From Amycolatopsis pretoriensis (GTDB taxonomy: Bacteria > Actinomycetota > Actinomycetes > Mycobacteriales > Pseudonocardiaceae), in contig NZ_FNUJ01000010.1 of assembly GCF_900107925.1 (NCBI RefSeq), forward strand, positions 310,001 to 374,000: DNA of 64,000 nucleotides. The letters run 5' to 3'. Positions 40,019 through 49,559 of this stretch are shown piece by piece (within the stretch, counting starts at the first letter, position 1; each line of letters opens with the position of its first letter). The position numbers and the translations under genes are program-made. The notes beneath the pieces are model-generated. The model was not told the DNA's origin, did no database searches, and saw only the letters and a list, made by a program, of their open reading frames with translations.

Positions 40019-41343
40019 AGTGCCTCGATCTCCTTCGCCAGCAGGGTTTCCGGACGGTCGATGAGCAGGTGCGCGCCGTCCCGCACGACCTCGCGGCCCG
40101 CGACGACGACGTGCCGGACGTCGGCCCCCGAAGCCGCGAACAGTACCCCGGACGGCTCGATCCCGGCCGTCCGGACCGAATCCAGGCCGACGGTGACGAA
40201 GTCCGCGCCCGCCCCCTCGGCGAGCGCGCCGACCCCGTCCCACCCGATCGCCGCGTGGTCCGTGCCCGCCGCCAGGAGTTCTTCGGCGGTGAACCGGCCG
40301 CGTTCCTCGCTGGCCAGCCGGTCGTCCAGTTCAAGCGCGCGGGTCTCCTCGAACGCGTCGACGACGGCGTTGCTGTCACTGCCGATGCCCAGCCGCACCC
40401 CGGCGTCCCGCAGCGCGCGGGCCGGGCCGATGCCGTCGCCGAGGTCCCGTTCGGTGGTCGGGCAGAAGCACGCCCGCGCCCCGCTCAGCCGCTCGATGTC
40501 CGACGCGGTGAGGTGCGTGGCGTGCACGGCGACCAGCCGGTCGGTGAGCACCCCGTGCTCGTCGAGCAGCTCGGTGGGCGTGCGGCCGTAAGCGGCCTGG
40601 CACTGCTCGTTTTCGGCCCGCTGCTCCGACAAGTGGATGTGCACCACGCGCGGGCTGTCCACAAGCGACAGTTCGGCCGCCGGCACCGCACGCACGGAAT
40701 GGATCGCCCCGCCGACGCGGAACAGGTCGTCCTCTTCCAGAAGAGCGACCCGCGAAGCCCACGCCGAAGCGGAGCCGTCGGAGAACCGCCGCTGGACCTC
40801 GTCCGGTTCGACACCGATGCCGCCCGCGAGGTAGCACGTGTCCAGCAGCGTCAACCGGATCCCGGCGTCGGCCGCGGCTTGCCGCAGGGCCGCGCCCATC
40901 GCGTTCGGGTCGGCGTACGGCTTCCCGCCGGGCGCGTGGTGCAGGTAGTGGAACTCCCCCACGCTCGTGTAGCCGCCGAGCACCATCTCGGCGTAGACCC
41001 CGCGGGCCAGCCGGTAGCAGGTGTCCGGGTCGAGCCGGGACGCCAGGGCGTACATCCGCTCGCGCCAGGTCCAGAACGTGCCGCGCTCGTGGTGCGTCCG
41101 CCCCCGCAGCGCCCGGTGGAACGCGTGCGAGTGCCCGTTCGCGAACCCGGGCAGCGTCAGCCCCGGCAGCAGCACGCCGCCGCGGGGCGCGCCCGACGCC
41201 ACCGAAGTGATCCGGCCGTCCGAGACGTCGATCCGCACCCCGGTAGCGATCCCGCCGGGCAGCCAGGCCTGTTCGCACCAGAAAACTGTCGGTGCCGGGC
41301 GATAGGCTGGAAACGGGGGGCGCCCCCGCGGGCCGGAGGTCAT
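40006..41343 (-). CDS. hutF: Formimidoylglutamate deiminase
   Basis: A 445-aa amidohydrolase with metal motif GFANGHSHAFHRALRGR, the hallmark of HutF, and downstream HIHLSEQ, HATHLTASD and IGSDSNAVVD. It converts N-formimidoylglutamate to N-formylglutamate and ammonia, so the pathway here is the five-step route through formylglutamate rather than direct HutG. ATG 41343 overlaps the stop of the M20 hydrolase (ATGA). Confidence 0.92.
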   Translation of the reverse strand: MTSGPRGRPPFPAYRPAPTVFWCEQAWLPGGIATGVRIDVSDGRITSVASGAPRGGVLLPGLTLPGFANGHSHAFHRALRGRTHHERGTFWTWRERMYALASRLDPDTCYRLARGVYAEMVLGGYTSVGEFHYLHHAPGGKPYADPNAMGAALRQAAADAGIRLTLLDTCYLAGGIGVEPDEVQRRFSDGSASAWASRVALLEEDDLFRVGGAIHSVRAVPAAELSLVDSPRVVHIHLSEQRAENEQCQAAYGRTPTELLDEHGVLTDRLVAVHATHLTASDIERLSGARACFCPTTERDLGDGIGPARALRDAGVRLGIGSDSNAVVDAFEETRALELDDRLASEERGRFTAEELLAAGTDHAAIGWDGVGALAEGAGADFVTVGLDSVRTAGIEPSGVLFAASGADVRHVVVAGREVVRDGAHLLIDRPETLLAKEIEALWQS

Positions 41344-42536
41344 CGCGCCAGCCGTTCCAGGACCGTGGCCAGCGCCGCGGCGCCCGCCTCGACGTCGGCG
41401 GCCTCGGCGAACTCCTCCGGCGAGTGGCTGATCCCGGTCGGGTTGCGCACGTACAGCATCCCGGCCGGCACGAACCCGGCGAGGATCGCCGCGTCGTGCC
41501 CGGCGCCGGTCGGCAGCTCCGGCGCGCCGCCGAGCCAGCCGCCGAGGTCGCGCCGCAACCGGTCGTCGAACACGACGTCGTCCGAATAGGACTCCCGCGT
41601 CACCTCGACCCGGCAACCTTCTTCTTCCGCCGCCTCCTCGGCCGCTCGCGCGATGTCCGAGACCAACGATGGAGTCGCGTCGCCAGGCACCCGCGCGTCC
41701 AACCACAAGTCCACAGTGGACGCGATGACATTGGTGCCGCCCGGCGTCGGGACCAACCGGCCGACGGTCGCCCGCGCGTCCGGCACCGCGCGCGCCAGCC
41801 GCCGGACGGCGGTGACCGTCGCGGCGGCGGGCAGCATCGGGTCGGCGCGGTCGGCGATGAGCGTCGCCCCGGCGTGGTTTCCCTGGCCGGTGAAGGAGAA
41901 CCGCCACCGGCCGTGCGCGATCACCGTGCTGCCGACGGCCACCGGCGAGCCGAGGTCGATCAGCCCGCGGCCCTGCTCGACGTGCAGTTCGAGGAACCGT
42001 CCGATCAGCCCGAGCCGGCCGGGATCAGGCCCGATCCGCTCCGGGTCGAAGCCCGACTTCGCCGCGGCCTCGGCGAACGTGACGCCGTCGGCGTCCCGCA
42101 ACCCGCGTGCCTTGCCGGCGTCGATCGTGCCGGTGAGCAGCCGCGCACCGAGGCAGGGGACGCCGAACCGGCCGCCCTCCTCCTCGGCGAACACGACGAC
42201 GGCGAACGGCTTCTCCGGCTGGAAACCCTTTTCCCGCAACGCTTCCACGGCGGCGAGCGCGCTGACCACGCCGAGCGGGCCGTCGAAAGCGCCACCGCCG
42301 GGCACCGAGTCGAGGTGGCTGCCGGTGACGACGGCGTCCGGCCCCGGCGAACCCCACCAGGCCCAGATGTTGCCGTTGTAGTCGGTGTCCACGTCCAGCC
42401 CGAGCCCGAGCGCGCGCTCGACGAACCAGACGCGCAGGTCCTGCTCGGGCGAGTCGAACGCGTGCCGCGAATAGCCGCCGCGCTTCGCATCGCGTCCGAC
42501 GTCTCCGATCTCCGCCAGCAAGGAAGAAGCGGTCAC
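41340..42536 (-). CDS. M20 hydantoinase/carbamoylase-type amidase, likely final hut step
   Basis: A 398-aa metallo-amidase. GSHLDSVPGGGAFDGPLGV, VFAEEEGGRFG and FLELHVEQG are the dinuclear zinc motifs of the allantoate amidohydrolase/N-carbamoyl amino-acid amidase family. No hutG (formylglutamate deformylase) is present, yet HutF makes formylglutamate. The position between hutU and hutF, with four-base overlaps on both sides, suggests that this enzyme removes the formyl group. The family's usual annotation is allantoate amidohydrolase. Confidence 0.85.
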   Translation of the reverse strand: MTASSLLAEIGDVGRDAKRGGYSRHAFDSPEQDLRVWFVERALGLGLDVDTDYNGNIWAWWGSPGPDAVVTGSHLDSVPGGGAFDGPLGVVSALAAVEALREKGFQPEKPFAVVVFAEEEGGRFGVPCLGARLLTGTIDAGKARGLRDADGVTFAEAAAKSGFDPERIGPDPGRLGLIGRFLELHVEQGRGLIDLGSPVAVGSTVIAHGRWRFSFTGQGNHAGATLIADRADPMLPAAATVTAVRRLARAVPDARATVGRLVPTPGGTNVIASTVDLWLDARVPGDATPSLVSDIARAAEEAAEEEGCRVEVTRESYSDDVVFDDRLRRDLGGWLGGAPELPTGAGHDAAILAGFVPAGMLYVRNPTGISHSPEEFAEAADVEAGAAALATVLERLAR

Positions 42537-44185
42537 GCCTGCTCCCGCATCGGTACCCGCACGCCGCGCTCGTCAGCGACCTCGTTCGCCCGGTCGTACC
42601 CCGCGTCGACGTGCCGGATGACGCCCATGCCCGGGTCGTTGGTGAGCACGCGCTCGAGCTTCTGCGCGGCGAGCTCGGTCCCGTCGGCGACGCTGACCTG
42701 CCCCGCGTGGATGGACCGGCCCATGCCGACGCCGCCGCCGTGGTGGATCGACACCCAGCTCGCGCCGGACGACGTGTTGACCAGCGCGTTGAGCAGCGGC
42801 CAGTCGGCGATCGCGTCGGAGCCGTCGGCCATGCCCTCGGTCTCGCGGTACGGCGAGGCGACGCTGCCGGAGTCGAGGTGGTCGCGGCCGATGACGACCG
42901 GCGCCTTCAGCTCACCGCTGGCGACCATCTCGTTGAACCGCAGGCCGGCCAGGTGCCGCTCGCCGTAGCCGAGCCAGCAGATCCGGGCGGGCAGGCCCTG
43001 GAACGCCACGCGTTCGCCGGCCAGCTTGATCCAGCGCGCGAGGGATTCGTTCTCCGGGAACAGTTCCAGCATCGCGCGGTCGGTCGCGGCGATGTCCTCG
43101 GGGTCGCCGGAGAGCGCGGCCCAGCGGAACGGGCCGTTGCCCTCGCAGAACAGCGGCCGGATGTAGGCGGGCACGAAACCGGGGAAGTCGAACGCGCGCT
43201 CGCAGCCGCCGAGCTTGGCCTCGCCGCGCAACGAGTTGCCGTAGTCGAAGACCTCCGCGCCGCGGTCGAGGAAGCCGAGCATGGCGTCGACGTGGTCGGC
43301 CATCGACTCGCGCGAGCGGTCGGTGAACTCGTCGGGCTTCTTGGCCGCGTAGTCGTGCCAGTCTTCGACGCCGATGCCCTTGGGCAGGTACGAAAGCGGG
43401 TCGTGCGCGGACGTCTGGTCGGTGACGATGTCGACCTCGACGTTCCGGCGCAGCAGCTCCGGCAGCACCTCGGCCGCGTTGCCGACGACACCGACCGACA
43501 GCGCGCGCTTCTCCTGCTTGGCCCTGGTGACGCGGGCGATGGCGTCGTCGAGGTCGTCGGCCACCTCGTCGAGGTAGCGCGTCTCGACGCGGCGGTGGGC
43601 GCGCTGCGGGTCGCACTCGATGACCAGCGCGACGCCGTCGTTCATGGTCACGGCGAGCGGCTGTGCGCCACCCATGCCACCGAGGCCAGCGGTGACGGTG
43701 AGCGTCCCCTTGAGACTCCCGCCGAACTTCTTCTTGGCCACCGCGGCGAACGTCTCATACGTGCCCTGCAGGATGCCCTGGGTGCCGATGTAGATCCACG
43801 AGCCCGCGGTCATCTGCCCGTACATCGTCAGGCCCTGCTGCTCGAGCCGGCGGAACTCGGGCCAGGTCGCCCAGTCGCCGACCAGGTTCGAGTTCGCGAT
43901 GAGCACGCGCGGCGCCCACTCGTGCGTGCGGAACACACCGACCGGCTTGCCGGACTGGACGAGCAGCGTCTCGTCGGTGTCCAAAGTGGTCAGTTCGCGG
44001 GTGATGGCGTCGAAGCTGGCCCAGTTGCGGGCGGCCTTGCCGGTGCCGCCGTAGACGACCAGGTCCTCCGGCCGCTCGGCGACGTCGGGGTCGAGGTTGT
44101 TGTGGAACATCCGCAGCGCGGCTTCGGTCTGCCACGACTTGGCGGTGAGCTGGGTGCCGCGGGCGGCACGGACGACGCGGGACAT
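42533..44185 (-). CDS. hutU: Urocanate hydratase
   Basis: A 550-aa protein with VVYGGTGKAARNWASFDAI near the start, VTAGLGGMGGAQPLAVTMN for NAD binding, and GRDHLDSGSVASPYRETE near the active site. It uses tightly bound NAD+ to add water to urocanate. Second step of the histidine pathway. It overlaps hutH by one base (TGATG) and the M20 gene by four. Confidence 0.95.
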   Translation of the reverse strand: MSRVVRAARGTQLTAKSWQTEAALRMFHNNLDPDVAERPEDLVVYGGTGKAARNWASFDAITRELTTLDTDETLLVQSGKPVGVFRTHEWAPRVLIANSNLVGDWATWPEFRRLEQQGLTMYGQMTAGSWIYIGTQGILQGTYETFAAVAKKKFGGSLKGTLTVTAGLGGMGGAQPLAVTMNDGVALVIECDPQRAHRRVETRYLDEVADDLDDAIARVTRAKQEKRALSVGVVGNAAEVLPELLRRNVEVDIVTDQTSAHDPLSYLPKGIGVEDWHDYAAKKPDEFTDRSRESMADHVDAMLGFLDRGAEVFDYGNSLRGEAKLGGCERAFDFPGFVPAYIRPLFCEGNGPFRWAALSGDPEDIAATDRAMLELFPENESLARWIKLAGERVAFQGLPARICWLGYGERHLAGLRFNEMVASGELKAPVVIGRDHLDSGSVASPYRETEGMADGSDAIADWPLLNALVNTSSGASWVSIHHGGGVGMGRSIHAGQVSVADGTELAAQKLERVLTNDPGMGVIRHVDAGYDRANEVADERGVRVPMREQA

Positions 44186-45726
44186 CAGACCTCCAGACGG
44201 GCGGCGTCGAGGACGGCGCCGGAGCGGACGAGTTCTTCGGCGGCCGCGATCTCGGGCGCCAGGTGGCGGTCGGGGCCGGGGCCCGCGACCTTCGTGCGGA
44301 GCAGGTCCCGGACGCGGCCGGTGACCGGCGACGGCTCGAGCGGCGCCCGGAAGTCGAGCGCCCGGGCCGCCGTCAGCAGTTCGATGGCGAGCACGGTGGT
44401 CAGGCCGTCGACGGCCTTGCGCAGCTTCCGCGCGGCCGACCAGCCCATGGAGACGTGGTCCTCCTGCATGGCGCTGCTCGGGATGGAGTCGACGGACGCG
44501 GGCACGGCGAGCCGCTTGAGCTCGCTGACCACCGCGGCCTGCGTGTACTGGGCGATCATGTGACCGGAGTCGACGCCGGGGTCGTGCGCGAGGAACGGCG
44601 GCAGGCCGTGCGAGCGCGCCTTGTCGAGCATCCGGTCGGTGCGGCGCTCGGCGATGCTGGCGACATCGGCGATCGGGATGGCCAGGAAGTCGAGCACGTA
44701 CGCGACGGGCGCGCCGTGGAAGTTCCCGTTGGACTCGACGCGGCCGTCGGCCAGGACGACCGGATTGTCCACAGCGGACATCAGCTCGCGCTCACCGACG
44801 AGTTCGGCGTGCGCGAGGCTGTCGCGCGCGGCGCCGTGCACCTGCGGGGCGCAGCGCAGCGAGTAGGCGTCCTGGACGCGGTTGCAGTCCGGGCCGCGGT
44901 GGCTCTCGACGATCTTCGAGCCCTGCAGCGCCGCCCACATCCGGGCGGCAGAGGCGGCCTGCCCGGGGTGCGGCCGGAGGGCCTGCAGGTCGGCGGCGAA
45001 CGCGCGGTCGGTGCCGAGCAGGGCTTCGACGCTCATCGCGGCGGTGAGGTCCGCGATGTCGAACAGCCGGTGCAGGTCGGCGGCGGCGAGCAGGAGCATG
45101 CCGAGCATGCCGTCGGTGCCGTTGGTGAGGGCAAGGCCCTCCTTCTCGGCGAGCACGACCGGCTCGATGCCGGCGTGCTTCAGCGCTTCTTCCGCCTTCA
45201 CGACTTCGCCGCGATAGGTCACTTCGCCTTCGCCCATGAGCGCGAGCGCGACGGCGGCCAGCGGCGCGAGGTCACCGGAGCAGCCGAGCGAGCCGTACTC
45301 GTGCACGATCGGCGTGATGTCGGCGTTGAGCAGGGCCGCAAGCGTTTGCGCGGTCCCCGGGCGGACGCCGGTGTAGCCGCTGGCGAGGGTCCGCAGCCGC
45401 AGCAGCATCAGCGCGCGGACGACCTCGGGCTCGACGGCGGGCCCGGCGCCGGCGGCGTGCGAGCGGATCAGGCTGCGCTGCAGCGCGGTCCGGCTCTCGA
45501 CGGGGATGTGACGGGTGGCGAGAGCGCCGAAGCCGGTCGAGACGCCGTAGGTGGGCGTGACGGCGTGGGCGAGGTTCTCGATGTGCTGGCGGGTCGCGGC
45601 GAGGGTCTTCTCGGCCGCGTCCCCGAGCGCGACCGGCGCGTGGCCGCGGACGACGTCGACGACCTGGGCGGCGGTCAGGGGTTCGAGGCCCAGGAGCACT
45701 TTTTCCGGCATGGGCCCATTGGACAT
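44185..45726 (-). CDS. hutH: Histidine ammonia-lyase
   Basis: A 513-aa lyase. The MIO prosthetic group forms from a tripeptide that here reads Cys149-Ser150-Gly151 in YGSLGCSGDLAPLA; many HutH have Ala first. VSTGFGALA and NGNFHGAPVAYVLD are other family motifs. It deaminates histidine to urocanate. GGAAGGACG precedes ATG 45726. First gene of the hut operon; divergent IclR regulator across an 18-bp palindrome. Confidence 0.95.
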   Translation of the reverse strand: MSNGPMPEKVLLGLEPLTAAQVVDVVRGHAPVALGDAAEKTLAATRQHIENLAHAVTPTYGVSTGFGALATRHIPVESRTALQRSLIRSHAAGAGPAVEPEVVRALMLLRLRTLASGYTGVRPGTAQTLAALLNADITPIVHEYGSLGCSGDLAPLAAVALALMGEGEVTYRGEVVKAEEALKHAGIEPVVLAEKEGLALTNGTDGMLGMLLLAAADLHRLFDIADLTAAMSVEALLGTDRAFAADLQALRPHPGQAASAARMWAALQGSKIVESHRGPDCNRVQDAYSLRCAPQVHGAARDSLAHAELVGERELMSAVDNPVVLADGRVESNGNFHGAPVAYVLDFLAIPIADVASIAERRTDRMLDKARSHGLPPFLAHDPGVDSGHMIAQYTQAAVVSELKRLAVPASVDSIPSSAMQEDHVSMGWSAARKLRKAVDGLTTVLAIELLTAARALDFRAPLEPSPVTGRVRDLLRTKVAGPGPDRHLAPEIAAAEELVRSGAVLDAARLEV

Positions 45727-45740
45727 CGTCCTTCCCGCTG

Positions 45741-45782
45741 GTGGGATGCCCCACGGAGTGGTTCCGTCTGGGATCCCAGACG
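45741..45782. promoter_or_regulatory. hut operator region with 18-bp perfect palindrome
   Basis: CGTCTGGGATCCCAGACG at 45765-45782 is a perfect 18-bp palindrome, 12 bp before the IclR ATG and 38 bp from the hutH start. A looser dyad, GTGGGATGCCCCAC at 45741-45754, shares the TGGGAT...CCCA pattern and lies next to hutH. Both sit in the shared divergent promoter region and probably bind the IclR protein, with histidine or urocanate as likely inducer. Confidence 0.6.
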
Positions 45783-45794
45783 TAAGCTCGGACC

Positions 45795-46568
45795 ATGAGC
45801 GACGTCCCGGCGCTGCGCCGCGGTCTGGCGGTGCTGAGCCTCCTGGCGACGCGCCCGGGCCCGGTGACCGCGGCGGCGATCGCGCGCGAGGCCGGGCTCC
45901 CCCGCTCGACGACGTACCACCTGCTCAGCGAGCTCGAAGCCGCCGGTTTCGTCGTCCACCTGCCCGCCGAACGCCGGTACGGCCTCGGCATCGCGGCGTT
46001 CGAGCTGGGCTCGGCCTACCTGCGCCACGACCCCCTCGAGCGGCTGGCCGGGCCGTTGCTGCGCAAGCTCGTCGACCGCGTCGGCCACACCGCGCACCTG
46101 GGCGTCCTGCACGGCAACGAGTCGCTGTACCTGATCAAGGAACGCCCGGCGCGCCCGGAGACGCTGGTGACCGAGGTCGGCGTCCGGCTGCCGGCCCAGC
46201 TGACGGCGTCCGGCCGCGCGATCCTGCGGCACCTGCCCGCCCCGCACGTCCGGGCCCTGTTCCCGTCGGCGTCGGCGTTTGTGCTGCGCACCGGTCGCGG
46301 ACCGCACACGCTCGCCGCGCTGCGCCGCGTCCTCACCGCGGAGCGCCGGCTCGGCTGGTCGGTCGAGGACGGCCACGTCACGGCGGGGTTCGCCTCGGTC
46401 GCCACCCCGGTTTTCGACCACGGCGCCCGCCCGCTGGCGGCGATCAGCGTGACCCTGCGCCACCACTGCGCGGCCGAGCCGTGCGAAGAGACGTGGCCGG
46501 ACCTGGCGGCCGAGGTGGCGGCGACGGCCGCCGAGCTGACCAGCCGGATCGGCGGCCACCCGGGCTGA
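45795..46568 (+). CDS. IclR family regulator of the hut operon
   Basis: A 257-aa protein. The winged HTH is RRGLAVLSLLATRPGPVTAAAIAREAGLPRSTTYHLLSELEAAGF. The effector domain is typical of IclR (GHTAHLGVLHGNESLYLIKE, RLPAQLTASGRAILRHL, GFASVATPVFDHGARPLAAISV). It is divergent from hutH. Control of histidine use is inferred from position and the palindrome between the genes. Confidence 0.87.
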   Translation: MSDVPALRRGLAVLSLLATRPGPVTAAAIAREAGLPRSTTYHLLSELEAAGFVVHLPAERRYGLGIAAFELGSAYLRHDPLERLAGPLLRKLVDRVGHTAHLGVLHGNESLYLIKERPARPETLVTEVGVRLPAQLTASGRAILRHLPAPHVRALFPSASAFVLRTGRGPHTLAALRRVLTAERRLGWSVEDGHVTAGFASVATPVFDHGARPLAAISVTLRHHCAAEPCEETWPDLAAEVAATAAELTSRIGGHPG

Positions 46569-46661
46569 CCCGCTGCTGCGATCGGGGCAACTGTCACCGA
46601 ACGCCTCGATTCCACTGCGCTGGGTTATTACCGTTGCCGGATAGCGGTCTGAGGGGCGCCG

Positions 46662-47882
46662 GTGATGGATGACGCACGCGTGACGAAGGTGGGGTTCGGC
46701 GCCGTGCTCGCGGTCGCCGAGTTCCGGGCGATGTGGCTCGCCGAACTGCTGTCCATCTGCGGCGACCAGCTGGCCCGCGTCGCGCTGGCGGTCCTCGTCT
46801 ACCAGCGCACTTCCTCGGCGGCCCTGACCGGCCTGACCTACGCGCTGACGTACGTGCCGTCCCTGCTCGGCGGGATCCTGCTGGCCGGCGCGGGCGACCG
46901 GTGGCCGCGCCGCGACGTGATGGTCGCGGCCGACGTGGCCCGGGCCGCGCTCGTCGGCGTCATCGCGATCCCCGGCGTCCCGCTGTGGGTCCTGTGCGTG
47001 CTGGTCGCGGTGATGACGGCGCTGGGCGGCCCGTTCAAGGCGGCGCAGCAGGCGCTGCTGCCGACGGTGCTCGAAGGCGAGCGGTACCTGGTCGGGATGG
47101 CCCTGCGGAACGTCACGATCCAGGGCGCGCAGCTCGCCGGGTTCGCCGGCGGCGGCCTGCTGATCGCCGCGCTGGCGCCGTCCGCGGCACTCGCGCTGGA
47201 CGCCGTCACGTTCGCGCTCTCGGCGTTGTTCCTGGTCACCGGCGTCCGGCGGCGCGCGGCGATCGCGCAGGCGGTGCGGCCGGCCTGGCTGTCGACGACC
47301 GGCGCCGGCATCCGGCTGATCTGGCGCGACCCGGCGCTGCGGACATTGGTGGCGCTCAACTGGCTGGCGGGGTTCTACGTCGTGCCGGAGGCGCTGGCCG
47401 CGCCGTACGCGGCGGGGATCGGCGCGGGCGCGACGCTGGTGGGGCTGCTGATGGCGGCGGACCCGGCGGGCAGCGTGCTCGGCGGCGTCCTGTTCGGCAA
47501 GTGGATCCCGGAGCGGGCGCAGGTCCGCGTGCTGGGCTGGCTGGGGATCGCGGCCGGGCTGCCGCTGGTGGTCTTCGTCTTCCGGCCGGGCCTGGTCGCG
47601 TCGGTGCTGCTGCTGGCGGCGTCCGGCCTGCTGGCGACGGGCTACAACATCACCGGCACGGTGACGTTCATGCGCCGGGTCCCGGACGAGCACCGCGCGC
47701 AGTGCGCCGGGGTGAACTCGGCCGGCTTGATCACGGTGCAGGGCGTCGGCGCGGCCGCGGCCGGCGTGCTCGCCGACGTGCTGAGCCCGGCCCACACCAT
47801 CGCCGTGGCCGGGGCGGCGGGCGCCGCGGTGGCCGTGCCGATCGCGAGGGCGTGGCGCCGGGTCGGGCTGGAGGGACCATGA
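46662..47882 (+). CDS. MFS transporter
   Basis: A 406-aa membrane protein with 12 predicted helices. LLSICGDQLARVALAVLVYQRT is a typical opening, and the loop between helices 2 and 3 has GDRWPRRDVMVAADV. The group resembles actinobacterial macrolide or drug exporters of the MFS_3 type. The substrate is unknown. No regulator is adjacent except the upstream IclR. Confidence 0.85.
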   Translation: MMDDARVTKVGFGAVLAVAEFRAMWLAELLSICGDQLARVALAVLVYQRTSSAALTGLTYALTYVPSLLGGILLAGAGDRWPRRDVMVAADVARAALVGVIAIPGVPLWVLCVLVAVMTALGGPFKAAQQALLPTVLEGERYLVGMALRNVTIQGAQLAGFAGGGLLIAALAPSAALALDAVTFALSALFLVTGVRRRAAIAQAVRPAWLSTTGAGIRLIWRDPALRTLVALNWLAGFYVVPEALAAPYAAGIGAGATLVGLLMAADPAGSVLGGVLFGKWIPERAQVRVLGWLGIAAGLPLVVFVFRPGLVASVLLLAASGLLATGYNITGTVTFMRRVPDEHRAQCAGVNSAGLITVQGVGAAAAGVLADVLSPAHTIAVAGAAGAAVAVPIARAWRRVGLEGP

Positions 47883-47961
47883 CCTCAGTTGTCGCGTCCG
47901 CACATGGCGCGCCTCCCTTCGCCACCTCGGGCCGGCCCGGTTCCGTCACCGGCCGGACACC

Positions 47962-49257
47962 ATGAGTATGCGGACCGGCGCCGGAGCCCCGCGCGGCGGA
48001 CCGCACTTTCGTGACGCGCTCGTGCCACGGCGCTGGGCGCTGTGGCAGCAGGGTCCGCGCGTGGTCGTCTACTGCCTGTTGACGGAAGCGGCGGCGGTGA
48101 CCCTGACGCTGCGCCCGTTCCCGATCGCGGTCGACCGCCGCACGGTGCTGATCCTGCTGGTGCTGCTGCTCCTCGGCGTGGCCCAGTCGGAGGCGGGCCG
48201 CCGGGTCGAGCGCATCCGCCGCCGCGTGTCGGGCAGCCCGCACATCAACATGACGTCGGTCTGGACGTTCGCCGGCGTGCTGGTGCTCCCGCCGCCGCTG
48301 CTGGCGGTGCTGGTCGGCGGCCTGTACGGGCACCTGGCGATCCGCAGCTGGTACCGCCTGCAGCGGGTGCCGGCGTCGAGGACGGTCAGCAACGCGGCCA
48401 TCATCCTGCTCTCCTGCTACGCGGCCCAGGCGGTCATGCGCGTTTCGGGCTCTCCGGACGTGCGTTCGGCGTTCCCCCGCGGCTGGGCGGGCACGTTCGC
48501 GATCGCGGCCGCGGGAGTGACGTTCTTCGTGGTGAACGCCCTGCTGGTGCTCCCGGCCCGCCGCGAGATCGGCCGGACACCGGAGGCGTTGTTCGGCACG
48601 TGGTCGGACAACGGCCTCGAGGTGGCGACGCTGTGCCTCGGCGCGCTGAACGCCGTGGCGCTGGCGGTGCTGCCGGGCCTGGTGGTGCTGGTGCTCCCGC
48701 CGTTGCTGCTGTTGCACCGGACGGTCCTGGTGAAGCAGCTGGAGGTGGCGGCCCACCGCGACGCGAAGACGGGGCTGTACAACACGAGCGGCTGGCACTC
48801 GCTGGCGGAGCGAACACTGGCGGCCGCCGCCCGCCAGCGGTCGACGTTCGGTCTGCTGATGCTCGACTTGGACCACTTCAAGCAGGTGAACGACACGTAC
48901 GGCCACCTGGCGGGCGACGCGGTGCTACGGGCGGTGGCGGAAGCGATCATCGCGGCGGTCCGCGGCCGCGGCGACGCGGTGGGGCGGTTCGGCGGCGAAG
49001 AGTTCGTGGTGCTGCTGCCGGGAATCGCCCACCCGGACATCGGCGCGGTGGCAGAGCGCATCCGCCGAGCGGTGGCGGCGCTGAAGGTCCCGGCGGGCAC
49101 GCTGTCGATCACGGGTCTGTCGACCTCGATCGGCATGGCGGTCTACCCGACGGCGGGAACCTCGTTGCAACGCCTGCTGGACGCGGCGGACACGGCGCTC
49201 TACCACGCGAAAGCGACGGGCCGGAACAAGGTGGTCCACGTAGCGGACCTGGGATGA
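47962..49257 (+). CDS. Membrane-bound diguanylate cyclase (GGDEF)
   Basis: A 431-aa protein. Residues about 30-245 have six hydrophobic helices; residues 260-425 are a GGDEF domain with LLMLDLDHFKQVNDTYGHLAGD and the intact GGEEF active site near residue 344. The position of the inhibitory RxxD site, upstream of GRFGGEEF, reads GRGD with Gly instead of Arg, so product inhibition is probably lost. No EAL domain. It would make c-di-GMP, a signal that controls development and antibiotic production in filamentous actinomycetes. Confidence 0.9.
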   Translation: MSMRTGAGAPRGGPHFRDALVPRRWALWQQGPRVVVYCLLTEAAAVTLTLRPFPIAVDRRTVLILLVLLLLGVAQSEAGRRVERIRRRVSGSPHINMTSVWTFAGVLVLPPPLLAVLVGGLYGHLAIRSWYRLQRVPASRTVSNAAIILLSCYAAQAVMRVSGSPDVRSAFPRGWAGTFAIAAAGVTFFVVNALLVLPARREIGRTPEALFGTWSDNGLEVATLCLGALNAVALAVLPGLVVLVLPPLLLLHRTVLVKQLEVAAHRDAKTGLYNTSGWHSLAERTLAAAARQRSTFGLLMLDLDHFKQVNDTYGHLAGDAVLRAVAEAIIAAVRGRGDAVGRFGGEEFVVLLPGIAHPDIGAVAERIRRAVAALKVPAGTLSITGLSTSIGMAVYPTAGTSLQRLLDAADTALYHAKATGRNKVVHVADLG

Positions 49258-49470
49258 TCAGGCGTGGGTACGCCGCCGCCCGCCGGCATCGAGCCCGAGC
49301 ATGGCAAGCAGTTCGGCACACTCCCGGACGTTGGTGGAGTGGCCGGCAACGGTGATAACGGCCCGATCGTTCTGTTCGGCGAGCCGAACGGCTTCTTCAG
49401 CGCGGATGACACCCATCCGGCTGTCTTCATCGTTGGCGGTCGAGCTGCCATTGGAACGGGCCCAGGTCAT
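49258..49470 (-). CDS. Small conserved-looking protein of unknown function
   Basis: A 70-aa protein. The C-terminal part (VIRAEEAVRLAEQNDRAVIT, VRECAELLAMLGLDAGG) reads as two amphipathic helices around a short strand and looks like a real coding sequence. Its stop is back-to-back with the diguanylate cyclase stop. A competing frame on the plus strand (49264-49527) is less convincing because it lacks a ribosome-binding site and a codon pattern. Confidence 0.5.
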   Translation of the reverse strand: MTWARSNGSSTANDEDSRMGVIRAEEAVRLAEQNDRAVITVAGHSTNVRECAELLAMLGLDAGGRRRTHA

Positions 49471-49559
49471 CTGGCCACCTACTTCCGACCCCGCGGGTGC
49501 GGAGCCATGGTCGGGGCTTCAGCATGACACTCACAAAAATTTCACCCGCAAGTGGGTTC

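Noticed and set aside
49264..49527. Plus-strand 87-codon frame overlapping the small gene at 49258-49470
   Set aside because: No ribosome-binding site and weak codon pattern. The minus-strand frame is more gene-like.
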